Shown piece after piece: positions 29,576 to 38,900 of a stretch of DNA of 64,000 bases (its first letter is position 1; every line of letters starts with the position of its first letter). The DNA comes from Bog-473 sp963726135. GTDB taxonomy: Bacteria; Actinomycetota; Acidimicrobiia; Acidimicrobiales; RAAP-2. The stretch lies in contig CAVSBE010000001.1 in the NCBI GenBank assembly GCA_963726135.1, positions 507,931 to 571,930 on the forward strand, read 5' to 3'. The notes under the pieces are model-generated. The model did no database searches. It was not told where the DNA came from and was given only the letters and a program-made list of their open reading frames with translations. A program made the position numbers and the translations under genes.

Positions 29576-29866
29576 CTATGAGTTGTCAACGAGTTCGGCA
29601 ATCTCAAAAATGCTCACGGTCGGTGCGACCCCGTACAACCCAGTCACTCTCTCTCGAAGCTCGTCGGTGAAGAAAGCTTTCGCCGCCTCTTGCGAGTCCC
29701 ACACGTAGAAGTTCATCGCCCTCTGCTGCTTCTCGTCCAGAGTGAAGGCCTTGAAGCGAAGGCCCGAAAGGCCCTCGAACATTTTCCGCGCGTTCTTGGC
29801 CACCTCCACTACCCGGGATCGATCGAAGTTGCCGTCGTAGTCGAATACAACGCTGACACCGATCAT
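29576..29866 (-). CDS. YdhR-like dimeric alpha/beta-barrel protein
   Basis: 96 residues; GAGGAGG lies 4 nt before the ATG at 29866. MIGVSVVFDYDGNFDRSRVV, KAFTLDEKQQRAMNFYVWDS and AAKAFFTDELRERVTGLYG fit the ferredoxin-like ABM/YdhR monooxygenase-like fold, with a strand carrying the domain-typical F-x-x-W. Catalytic activity is not established for this group. It is probably a cytoplasmic dimer. Confidence 0.6.
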   Translation of the reverse strand: MIGVSVVFDYDGNFDRSRVVEVAKNARKMFEGLSGLRFKAFTLDEKQQRAMNFYVWDSQEAAKAFFTDELRERVTGLYGVAPTVSIFEIAELVDNS

Positions 29867-30646
29867 GATGCCTCCTCTTCTGGGGTGGGCGAGCCTTCTT
29901 ACCCGTCGGGATTCTCCCAGTCGAGATTTCCACATCCTTGTGAGTAGTGCCACCGACAGCCCTCGGACGGCAACGCGCTACCCATGACAACCGGATCGTG
30001 GTCTTAGCCTTCTGATAGCAACGAGTCTGAAGCCGTTGCCGAGGAAGTAGAGCGTGGATCACGAGCAATACACGTCGTCTCAACCTCTCCGTCGGAGCGT
30101 TGTCATCGAAGTGGTGAGGATCGGGAGTCCTCTCGGCCACATCTTCCGGCTCAGGTCCACGTGTTAGATCCGTCACACGCCACCGCCTTGGTTACTCGAC
30201 GACCTCATACTCTCCACTCTGCCGCTCGGCCGTGTTAGAACCAGGGGAAAGGTCACATTCGTGAGAGCAGCGCCCGAGTGCATAGTCCTTGTTCATGCGG
30301 TCACCCATGCAGCCCCACTGGACGTTGTTCGCTGAGTCGATCGTGGGGTCGCCGACTTTCCGCCTAGCGCAAGGGGCAGGGTGTCGAGCACTGGCGCGTG
30401 ATGGACGCCGGGTCCACTGAAGTAGCTGGCTGAGCGGTGCCACTATCTGGCGACGACGTTCAGCGCCGACTCCTATGACGAAATCGCGGCGCCCACCCGG
30501 AGCGCACTTTCAACTGAGGCGACACCTCTGGGCACGCTCATTTTCGACGACTGGGTGTGCTGTCCCCATGGTGCCGAATCGCCCACCCTCCCGGTGCGTA
30601 CGGGGGCAGTCTCGGTTGCGCTCCTGATGTGGTTGCGACCCTCACC
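29867..30646. other. 780-bp stretch without a supported gene
   Basis: Minus-strand open stretches resemble coding sequence in part: 29960-30176 begins TDLTRGPEPEDVAERTP, and 30192-30345 contains NNVQWGCMGDRMNKDYALG. They lack convincing starts and families. They may be decayed genes. No RNA gene is seen. Confidence 0.35.
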
Positions 30647-31148
30647 TTACGAGGGGTCCAACGTGCGAGATTCCTCGTCGTCATTGGTTGCTTCACCGAA
30701 TCGCTCGGCGAGTAGCTCAAGGTAGCTGTGCAGCTGGGCGAAGCGTCTCGTCCCCAAGATCTGCGATCCGCATCTCGGCCGCCTGCGCCCGCGCGTTGAT
30801 GATGCGCTCGAGCCGCTGGCCCTTGGCGGTCAGCCGAATGACGCGGGCGCGTCCGTCGGCTGGATCGGGCACACGCACCAAGTCCCCGTGACGCTCCGGG
30901 TGGCCGAGCAAGTCGTTGACCGACTGCTTGGTGATCCCCACCTGGTCTGCGAGCTTGGTGGGACGTAGCCCGCCCAGGGTCGGATAGCGGATCAGCTCTA
31001 CGTGTGCGGGGTTCAGGTCGTCGAATCCCGCTGCGACGACGCCCGCGTAGATCTGATCGCGGACCCACTGCCAGCAGACGCGCATGGTGGCGCCAACGTA
31101 CCGGCTCCTCTCTTGAATGGGGTTGTCGGCCCAGAGAAGCGTTGACAT
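30647..31148 (-). CDS. MarR-family transcriptional regulator (frameshift near the end)
   Basis: About 166 residues. The winged helix-turn-helix reads PTKLADQVGITKQSVNDLL and the wing VRVPDPADGRARVIRLTAKG. The first frame ends in a TGA near 30717. Shifting by one base near 30745 gives RFAQLHSYLELLAERFGEA to a TAA at 30647, a normal MarR C-terminal dimerisation helix. It is divergent from the cupin/VOC pair, which it probably represses together with itself through the repeat pair at 31154-31185. Confidence 0.82.
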
Positions 31149-31153
31149 GATCG

Positions 31154-31185
31154 TAAGGTTACCATACTATAATCATAAGGTTACC
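31154..31185. promoter_or_regulatory. MarR operator repeats and overlapping divergent promoters
   Basis: TAAGGTTACC occurs at 31154-31163 and 31176-31185, 22 bp apart (two helical turns). Each unit contains the palindromic GGTTACC. Between them lies TATAAT (31168-31173), a -10 box for the rightward cupin genes, and the reverse strand offers TATAGT for marR. The regulator ATG is only 6 nt from the first repeat. Confidence 0.65.
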
Positions 31186-31229
31186 TAACTACCCAATCCG
31201 GGACAGGTTAGGGCAAGGAGGTGGTCGCC

Positions 31230-31742
31230 ATGACCGCAGCAGTCGTTGATTCCCCCAAGAACGAGCAGGCGCAGGCCTGGTGGTTCCTCGACACCTTGGT
31301 CGTCGAGCATCGCTGCGCGCCGGGCATGGACACCGTCGTGCTCGAGATGACCTTGCCGGTCGGCTCTGCGCCCCCACTGCACGTCCACGACGACCTCGAC
31401 GACACCGGGTACATCCTCGATGGCGAGATGGTCGTGCGCTGTGGTGACGACGAGCTCGTTGTCGGAGCCGGTCACTGGGTCTCTATGCCCCGCGGTGTGC
31501 CGCACTCGTTCCGGGTGGTCGGTGACCACGAGGCACGGATCCTGCTCGTGCACGACAATGCCAGCTTTCGGGACCTCGTTCGCGACCTGAGCGCTCCGGC
31601 CACGGCACGCGTCGTTCCGAGTCAGCCGGCCTTCCCGCCAATGGACGTACTGGCACGAATCGCCTCCTCACACGATCTGAGGCCGATCGGGCCCCCCATG
31701 AGCGTCGAAGACAGCGCGAGCATCCTGGCCGCCGCAGGCTGA
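31230..31742 (+). CDS. Cupin domain-containing protein
   Basis: 170 residues; AAGGAGG lies 8 nt before the ATG at 31230. It contains a single cupin barrel: PLHVHDDLDDTGYILDGEM is motif 1 (His-x-His...Glu-like metal site) and PRGVPHSFRVVG motif 2 with its His. Such proteins next to MarR and VOC genes are often quercetinase-like or detoxifying dioxygenases. The exact reaction is unknown. It is the first gene of a pair with the VOC gene 31 nt downstream. Confidence 0.8.
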   Translation: MTAAVVDSPKNEQAQAWWFLDTLVVEHRCAPGMDTVVLEMTLPVGSAPPLHVHDDLDDTGYILDGEMVVRCGDDELVVGAGHWVSMPRGVPHSFRVVGDHEARILLVHDNASFRDLVRDLSAPATARVVPSQPAFPPMDVLARIASSHDLRPIGPPMSVEDSASILAAAG

Positions 31743-31773
31743 GCGGCAGCGACGGAGCAAAGGAACCATTCCC

Positions 31774-32161
31774 GTGCAAGTGCAAGCTCTCGGCCACGTC
31801 GTGCTCAAGGTCCGGGACCTGCAGCGCTCCGAGGACTTCTACTCGTGCGTGTTGGGCATGCGGATCATCTCGCGAATCTCGGACCCCGTATGACGTTTTC
31901 ACACTTGGGACCCCGGGGACCCATCACGACTTCGCCCTCATGGAGCTGGGTCCCCACGCCCCGTCGCCAGAGCACGACGCCACAGGACTCGCTCACGTGG
32001 CGTTCAAGGTCGGCGGTTCAGCCGAAACGCTCCGTCTCGTGCGGAATGTGCTCCAGCCCTCAGGAACGCCGATCCTCTACGAGGCGGAGCGGGCCTTTAC
32101 CAAATGCGTGCATGTCCTCGATCCAGATGGGAACGAGATCGAGTTGTACATCGACACCTAA
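31774..32161 (+). CDS. VOC (glyoxalase-like) protein (frameshifted)
   Basis: The GTG at 31774 has AAAGGA 9 nt upstream. LGHVVLKVRDLQRSEDFYS with GLAHVAFKVG and HVLDPDGNEIELYIDT make the two beta-alpha-beta-beta-beta modules of the vicinal-oxygen-chelate fold; His, His and the final Glu are metal ligands. The first frame stops at about 31891. The next frame (VFTLGTPGTHHDFALMELG) resumes at once, so one surplus base near 31890 explains it. About 129 aa. Substrate unknown (dioxygenase or thiol-transfer type). Confidence 0.75.
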
Positions 32162-32227
32162 GCGCCACCGACCCGGCGACGGGGACACCCTTGACGATTA
32201 CTCTTCCTTGTGGGAGGCATGACAGCC

Positions 32228-32984
32228 TCAGGTCGGGGCCATGCCCACGACCGGTTTGTTGAGCGCGACGGCGCCGGCCGAGCCGAAGAAGCCGGCGTCG
32301 CCATAGGAGAAGATCCCGCCGTCGGAGGCCACCAGCCAGTAGCCGCTTCCATCGGGCGTGGCCGCCATGCCGACGATCGGTTTGTTGAGCGCGACGGCGC
32401 CGGCCGAGCCGAAGAAGCCGGCGTCGCCATAGGAGAAGATCCCGCCGTCGGAGGCCACCAGCCAGTAGCCGCTTCCATCGGGCGTGGCCGCCATGCCGAC
32501 GATCGGTTTGTTGAGCGCGACGGCACCCGCCGAGCCGAAGAAGCCGGCGTCGCCGTAGGAGAAGATCCCGCCGTCGGAGGCCACCAGCCAGTAGCCGCTT
32601 CCATCGGGCGTGGCCGCCATGCCGACGATCGGTTTGTTGAGCGCGACGGCACCCGCCGAGCCGAAGAAGCCGGCGTCGCCGTAGGAGAAGATCCCGCCGT
32701 CGGAGGCCACCAGCCAGTAGCCGCCCCCGTCGGGCGTGGCCGCCATGCCGACGATCGGTTTGTTGAGCGCGACGGCACCCGCCGAGCCGAAGAAGCCGGC
32801 GTCGCCGTAGGAGAAGATCCCGCCGTCGGAGGCCACCAGCCAGTAGCCGCCCCCGTCGGGCGTGGCCGCCATGCCCACGATCGGTTTGTTGAGCGCGACG
32901 GCGCCCGCCGAGCCCAAGAAGCCGGCCTCGCCGTAGGAGAAGATCCCGCCGCCGGAGGCCACCAGCCAGTAGCCGGTACTGGCA
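32228..32984 (-). repeat. Six tandem 126-bp coding repeats
   Basis: The 3' half of the GDSL gene repeats every 126 bp (42 codons). Neighbouring units differ by only a few bases, such as GCGCCG versus GCACCC. The near-identity suggests recent expansion by unequal crossover or slippage. Confidence 0.85.
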
Positions 32985-33835
32985 GGTGCCGGCGCCCACC
33001 ACGACGTGGCCCAGGTCAGTCCGGCCAGCACGGCCTGACCGGACTGGCTCGGGTGGAAGTAGTCAAGCGTGGACACGTCGGAAGGCGAGAACTGGTAATC
33101 GAATGTGGCTCCGCCGTCCCACCGGCAATTGGCGTACTGGCCGCACACCTGGCCGAGCACTGCATTGTCGGCCTCCACCTGGGCCAGCACCTCTTGGCGC
33201 TGCGCCTCGGTGTTAGCGCTCGAGAGCATCGACTGGCAGATGTGCGCCACCGACCACACCGTCTCCGCCACCGGGTTCGTGTGCAGCACCGACCACAGCT
33301 CGTAGACGTCGGGGATCGACGAGACGAAGATGTGCGACTCCGTCGGCAAGCCCGATTCCAGGGTGGACATCGTGGCCTGGAACGCCGCCTGGAACGTTGA
33401 GGTCGGCGTCATGGCCGCGATGGTCCCCGTGCACACGTCGTTGGCCCCGATGAGGATCGTCACGTACTGAGCGCCCTGGGCCACCGCCATCTGTGCCTGG
33501 CCCTCGGTGTCCGCCACCTTCGCGCCTGGGACAGATTCGTTGTAGGCATGGCCGGCGATGGAGGGGTTCAGCGCCAGGATGCGCGCGTAGTGGCTCCGGA
33601 CGCCGTTGGCAGGGTACCCGTTACCGGTGCTCCACGAATCCTGGGGATGCGATCCGAGGGAGCAGCAGTCGTCGACGGCCTGGGTGATCGAATCACCGAT
33701 CGCAGCCATGGTGCCGGGGAGCGCCGGGCGGGCGGACGCCTCGGCTCGCGCACCTGCGCCGGCACCGACGAGGCAGACCAGCACGAGGGTGCCTCCGCCC
33801 AAAAGCCGCGGCGCCCACTTCCGCGCCTCCTGCAT
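32228..33835 (-). CDS. Secreted GDSL/SGNH hydrolase with six 42-aa surface repeats
   Basis: About 535 residues from the ATG at 33835; a GTG at 33868 is an alternative. A signal peptide (LLGGGTLVLVCLVGAGAGA) is followed by an SGNH esterase domain with MAAIGDSITQAV (nucleophile Ser), ILIGANDVCTG (Asn) and DYFHPSQSGQA (Asp-x-x-His). Six GYWLVASDGGIFSYGDAG repeats with LNKPIVGMAATPDG linkers form the C-terminal half, probably a beta-propeller-like or solenoid surface module. The gene is intact, unlike its relatives at 10472 and 42291. It may be a cell-surface esterase or lipase. Confidence 0.85.
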   Translation of the reverse strand: MQEARKWAPRLLGGGTLVLVCLVGAGAGARAEASARPALPGTMAAIGDSITQAVDDCCSLGSHPQDSWSTGNGYPANGVRSHYARILALNPSIAGHAYNESVPGAKVADTEGQAQMAVAQGAQYVTILIGANDVCTGTIAAMTPTSTFQAAFQATMSTLESGLPTESHIFVSSIPDVYELWSVLHTNPVAETVWSVAHICQSMLSSANTEAQRQEVLAQVEADNAVLGQVCGQYANCRWDGGATFDYQFSPSDVSTLDYFHPSQSGQAVLAGLTWATSWWAPAPASTGYWLVASGGGIFSYGEAGFLGSAGAVALNKPIVGMAATPDGGGYWLVASDGGIFSYGDAGFFGSAGAVALNKPIVGMAATPDGGGYWLVASDGGIFSYGDAGFFGSAGAVALNKPIVGMAATPDGSGYWLVASDGGIFSYGDAGFFGSAGAVALNKPIVGMAATPDGSGYWLVASDGGIFSYGDAGFFGSAGAVALNKPIVGMAATPDGSGYWLVASDGGIFSYGDAGFFGSAGAVALNKPVVGMAPT

Positions 33836-34528
33836 GCGTCCTACCACTCGTCGAACAGTCGTTCCCACTTGTCAGGCCCCTGTTCTTCCGTTCGCCAGAC
33901 CTCGACCCCTATCCCACAGGATCGCGCAGGGACTAGCCAAATGCGAACACTTGGGGTCCTTTGGGGTCCCACCGCGGGGCGCCGGCGAGGACGGTTGCGC
34001 ATGACACATACGGCGCGCAACGTCAGGGCGGTCGCGTGATATCGCGCCACCGTAAGTCCGGTGCCGACCACTGGTCCGGGCCGTTTTGCGGGCCGCTAGC
34101 GCAATCTTGGGGACAGCACAATGACCTTGGTCGCTCGGCGGGCGCCCCGACGTCGGCACGCGCAGCTGAGCGACGAACCGGTCAAATGCATCGGTCACGA
34201 GTGGAGCCGCGGCCTCACCGAGGGCGAGCACGGCCGCCTGGTGCACCTGCGCCACTCTTGGCAGCACGCGTGGCGTGCTCGGGTTGCGCCCGGGCCTCGC
34301 CATAGTCGGCCGCGGTGGAGGGCACGAGTTATACAAGGGTCTCGTGCTCGGCGGTCACTCGCTCGTCATTACGCAACGAGCGAACCATGCGCCGCGCTGC
34401 CATCAGCTTAGGAGGCGCCGATGCCGTGGAGCCACCCCGCAGGGCGTCTACCGCTTCGGCTCACCGGGTCACAGAGAGAGACCCAATCCCGACGTACTGG
34501 GCTACCTGTCGCCAAGGTGAACTGAAGG
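33836..34528. other. 690-bp stretch without a supported gene
   Basis: A minus-strand stretch at about 34140-34300 (VAQVHQAAVLALGEAAAPLV, then DAFDRFVAQLRVP) looks like coding sequence for a helical protein. It has no start with a ribosome site and no recognised family. I see no RNA gene. Confidence 0.35.
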
Positions 34529-35068
34529 TCACTCCGAAGCAAATCGCCAGCGGGTGGCTCCTCCTGGTTCGGCTATCAAGAGCGAAGTCGCATGGTGCGA
34601 CGTGATGCGGTAGATCGCCCACGGAGGAGGTCCGGCAGATGGGGCGCTGTACTCAGCGGTGAGGGCAACGCCGGACGCATCCACTTGTGCCGGCCATCCC
34701 TGGGCGCTCCATTGCTCTGCCATAGTTGCAACCACGGCCGGGTCGGTCACCTTCTCGGCCACGCCCTCTATGACGAGGTCGAACTCATTGGTGGCGAGGC
34801 TCAATGTGCAGCGCGGGTCGCGTGCCAGGTTTCTTCCCTTACGCGTCTGCTCTCCGGTCTCGAACCAGAAGGCTCCATCGAACCAAAGCGCACCGACGCC
34901 GGTCACATGTGGGCTCCCGTCATGGTTGATCGTCGCCAACCAGCTCGTGTGTCGATCAGGTCCCCCCGTCCCAGGAGCTTGGCTAAGCCCTCGCGCGAGA
35001 CGGTCTTCGATGATGGCCCAGTCGATGGTTGGCAGCCCATACAGGTCCGCAAGATTTGTCGTCTCCAT
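34529..35068 (-). CDS. Pyridoxamine 5'-phosphate oxidase-like (PPOX, FMN/F420-type) protein
   Basis: 179 residues from the ATG at 35068 (METTNLADLYGLPTIDW). A split-barrel flavin-binding fold: HTSWLATINHDGSPHVTGVG, FWFETGEQTRKGRNLARDPRC and LVIEGVAEKVTDPAVVATM follow the PPOX pattern, with the Lys/Arg-rich loop binding the flavin phosphate. F420 dependence is likely in actinobacteria, but substrate is unknown. It is monocistronic. Confidence 0.8.
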   Translation of the reverse strand: METTNLADLYGLPTIDWAIIEDRLARGLSQAPGTGGPDRHTSWLATINHDGSPHVTGVGALWFDGAFWFETGEQTRKGRNLARDPRCTLSLATNEFDLVIEGVAEKVTDPAVVATMAEQWSAQGWPAQVDASGVALTAEYSAPSAGPPPWAIYRITSHHATSLLIAEPGGATRWRFASE

Positions 35069-35453
35069 GATGGTGACCAATCGTAGGGTGGAAAATCGTG
35101 GCCGTGCTATGCACAATCCGCGGTCCCCGGCCCGGCGGCCGCGCCGACGTCGCACTCCGCCGCTGGGTGCCTGGCGGCCCAAAACAAAGACGATTTCGAC
35201 CATAGGCCCCGATCCGCCAGTGGTCTCCTGAGCCCGGGCGGGAAGTAACCCTAGGAACGATTGGGGATCCTCTACGCCCCGACAACCAATCGATGGTGCG
35301 GGGACGAGCCATTTGATGAGCCTGGACTGTTCCGAGATTGATCGGTGTGCTGATTGACACGCCGACGGAGGCCCACTCCATCAAAACAGCACATCACTGC
35401 CCGAATCCCCAGAGTTTTTGTCGTCGTGGCCCCGACTGTTTGTTGGGAGCCCT

Positions 35454-35500
35454 TGGTGGCGGGGGAAGAGGATTTGAACCTCCGACCTTCGGGTTATGAG
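35454..35500 (-). tRNA. Second truncated tRNA-Met 3' half
   Basis: Minus strand: CTCATAA anticodon loop, CCCGAAGGTC, GGTTCAAATCC T-arm, acceptor 3' strand CCCCCGCC, then A and CCA. Bases 5' of the loop (ATATGT) do not pair with the anticodon stem and there is no D-arm. It matches the fragment at 10162 from the anticodon loop through the T-arm with two mismatches in about 31 bases, in the same orientation. Confidence 0.65.
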
Positions 35501-35976
35501 ACATATTCGTTCCGTCCAACTGGACTCTACGGACTGATCGACTGTGACCGATTTAGCTCTCTAGCTCGGATCATGCGACGCCACGCACGCTGAGCAGGGA
35601 ACCACCTCCTGACAGAGAATTCTCAATCCGTGGGATCTTCGTGGGATCTCACCTACCTTCGGGCAATCCTCGGGTCACTTCTCTTGAGACCTGCAATCAG
35701 GTTTTGGGACAAAACGGAAGGCCAACGTGTCTACCCCGCAAAACTCGGATTTCCCGCTGTTCACGAACGCCTTCCCGAGCAACCTCATGAAACATTCGGT
35801 TCCAACGCATTCGTCGACCCGAACGGACCCCCCTTTCCGAAAGCAAGTTCCGCGAAGCGACGACCCATGCGAACGTAACCATCAGCATTGGGATGGAGAT
35901 CGTCTTGTAGATTGGGCGAGTCGTCGGCCGCCGAGCTCGGAGGATTCCCTGGTGGCTTGAACTGGCGGCACCTCGG
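35501..35976. other. Noncoding stretch between tRNA fragment and oxidase gene
   Basis: It contains the CGTGGGAT pair at 35629-35648 followed by a TTCGGGCAATC segment also seen after the copy at 44317. No supported gene is present. Confidence 0.4.
35629..35648 (+). repeat. CGTGGGAT-N3-CGTGGGAT dispersed repeat, copy 2
   Basis: Identical in the paired units and orientation to the copies at 21622 and 44317. Here it lies 129 bp to the right of the tRNA-Met fragment. The downstream 30 bp (CGGGCAAT...) also resembles the flank of the 44317 copy. Confidence 0.6.
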
Positions 35977-38900
35977 TCAACCGGTCTTGAGCACAATGGT
36001 GGCCATGAGCCATACTGTGCTGGCGCCCGTATGGACGCTGGCACTTGGCATAGCTCCCGCAGCCACCACCTGATCCTCGGCCAGGAACTCCACGTCCCCT
36101 GTGGGCGAGACGTTGGAGCGCACGCTGTAGCCGCTCCCCCCAGCAAGGGTGTCACCGAACCCGGAATCGGCGTACAGACCGAGGGCTAGCTCGTTGGCTG
36201 CCCCTGTGGCTGACGTCGACCCTGACGTGACTGTTGCCGCTGACCCGGTCGTCCCTGAAGCGGTCTTTTGCTGGTCGACGACCGAGTTATCGGCGACTGT
36301 CGACAAGCCCGAGTATTCCAGCGCTGCAACACCGACATCGGCCTTGGAGGACGGCGTGACGGTCACCGCTGGGCGGGCTCCGGCTCCCGCCGTTACCGGT
36401 GCCGACCAGACTGACATCTCCGTGTTGTCAGAAGCCGTGAAATGAGTCAGCTCCACGAACCCGTCGCCGGCCGAGTCGGTCACCGACTTCGCGGTGGCGC
36501 CCGAGGAGCTCCACACCCCGACCTCGACGACTAACCGGTTGCCCGATCCCAGGGCCGTGGACGGAGTGACCGCTAGTGATGACACCGAACTCGCGTGTTT
36601 GCTCACCTGCTGCACGAATGCAGGCGGCGAGACTCCCGCGGGTGTGACGGCGTTGGAGGGGGCGGAGCTCGGGCCGGTTCCCACCGCGTTGGTGGCGGTC
36701 ACCGTGAAGGTGTAGCTGGTGCCGTTTTCCAGACCGCCCACTGTCACCGACGTCGCAGGAGGCGCCCCGGTGACCGCGACTGCGGGCTGAGCTACCGACC
36801 CAATATACGGCGTCACCCTGTATGAACTGATCGGGCTGTCACCGCTCGCCGGAGCCGTCCAGTTCACCGTCGCCGACCCGTTGCCGGGGAGCGCCACCAC
36901 TCCCGTGGCCGCCCCGGGCACTGTCGCGTTGGCGGCCGGCCCGAGGTTGAGGATCGGGGCGATGGAGGGAACGCCGTTCTTATTGAGGATGAAGAGCATG
37001 TAGTTACCTGGTGGGGCGACCGCTGCCGACGAGGGCAGCTGCACGTTGAGCCCGCCGGTACCGGTCGTGAAGCTCAAGGGGACGAAGTGCTGGTCCATGT
37101 CAATTTGGTGAGTGTCGGCGCCGAGCGAGACGAGGTTCACGGCGCTGATCGAGGCGGCGTCGGGCGTGCCGACCGAGATGGAGCTTCCATAGCCGGCCTG
37201 CGAGGGTATGGAGGTGATGGTGGGGCGGGGACCGTTCGATAGGTACGGGGGCGAGTAGATCTGTGCGGAGAACTGCCCTGGGTCCGAGGAGCTCTCCTCA
37301 TGGCCGCCCCCGGCAACGAGCACCGTTCCGTCGGGCATCAGCACCGCCGTCGAATGGTAGTTCCGCGCCGCTGACATCGAGGCGACCGTCGTCCATGTCC
37401 CGGTCGAAGGATCCCAGATCTCGGCTGGGAGGACTCCGGTGGTGACGTTGGTCTGGCTGCTGGTCGCCTCGCCTCCGACGGCGAGCACGTTTCCGTCGGC
37501 TAGCATTGTTAGCGTGTGGTAGACGCGGGCGTAGTTCATCGGCGTCGTCGGCTGCCACGTCGGGTTGTTAGCCGTCAGGTCGATCGTCGCAGCGGTCGAC
37601 TGGGCGTTTGTAGTGGTGTTCTCACTGGGCGCGCCGCCGCTATAGAGGATGTGGCCGGGACGGTACATCACCGACGAGCCGTTGAGGATCCCGCTGGAGC
37701 TGTTCACCTGCGCCCACGACGGTGCGGACACGTTCAGCTCGAACGATTCGTCCACCGATGGCGCCATGGTGTACACGTTGCCGTTCGGTAGCAGGTAAGA
37801 GAATGGGTACTCCGGCTCTTGGACCTGGGCCGTCGATATCGAGGATAGAAGCGTCCAGGTGTTCTTGACTGGGTCGTAGATCTCGGGGTTGTTGGAGTAT
37901 GTGGTGCTTCCGGCTTGCCCGCTGATGGCGACGTACCGGCCGTCGGGGAGTTCGGTCACGGTCGGATACCAGCGGGGCTCGTGCATGTCAGCCACGCGCG
38001 TCCAGGTGGAGGTGGCCGGGTCGAAGATGTTCGTGTCGACGATTCCGACTTGCCCCGTTGTCAACGCCCCGTAGCCCCCGATCACGAGGACACGCCCGTC
38101 AGGCAGTTCGGCCGTCCCGGAGCAGAAGATGCTATCGGGAGCGTTGATCGTCGACTCGAAGACCTGAGTGGTCGGATTCCAGACGTAGGTCGGCTCCGGC
38201 TGCTGCCAGCCGTCCCACAGCACGAACTTGCCGTTCGGAAGTAACACAGAATGTACGGCCACGATCGGCCAGGACATCAACGACGACCACTGACCAGGCC
38301 CAACGGCGCTCGGGATGACGGCGTTCGATGGGGTCGATGCGGGCCCCGTGCCGACCTTGTTGGTAGCGGCGACGGTGAAGGTGTAGGAGCTGCCGTTGGC
38401 AAGACCGTTGACACTCACCGACGTCGGAGGGGGCGACCCGCCGACCGTCACGGCAGGCTGAGCCGCTGACCCGAGGTAAGGGGTCACGATGTAGGAGGTA
38501 ATCGCGCTGCCGCCGTTCGACGGGGCCACCCAACTCACTAGCGCAGACGCGTTGCCGGCAGCCGCCACCACATTCGACGGCGCCCCAGGCAAGGTCGGTG
38601 GCGTCGTAGCCCCGCTCTTGAGCACAATGGTGGCCATGAGCCATACTGTGCTGGCGCCGGTATGGACGCTGGCACTTGGCGTAGCTCCCGCAGCCACCAC
38701 CTGATCCTCGGCCAGGAACTCCACGTCCCCTGTGGGCGAGACGTTGGAGCGCACGCTGTAGCCGCTCCCCCCAGCAAGGGTGTCACCGAACCCGGAATCG
38801 GCGTACAGACCGAGGGCTAGCTCGTTGGCTGCCCCTGTGGCTGACGTCGACCCTGACGTGACTGTTGCCGCTGACCCGGTCGTCCCTGAAGCGGTCTTTT

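Noticed and set aside
32210..33400. Plus-strand 396-codon frame with regular HADDRFVERDG repeats
   Set aside because: The periodicity is just the complement of the 126-bp repeats in the GDSL gene. The real protein is on the minus strand with signal peptide and catalytic motifs.
33872..34336. Minus-strand 154-codon frame
   Set aside because: Part of it looks coding, but there is no plausible start, it runs into low-quality sequence at its end, and no family is recognised. Noted as a gap only.
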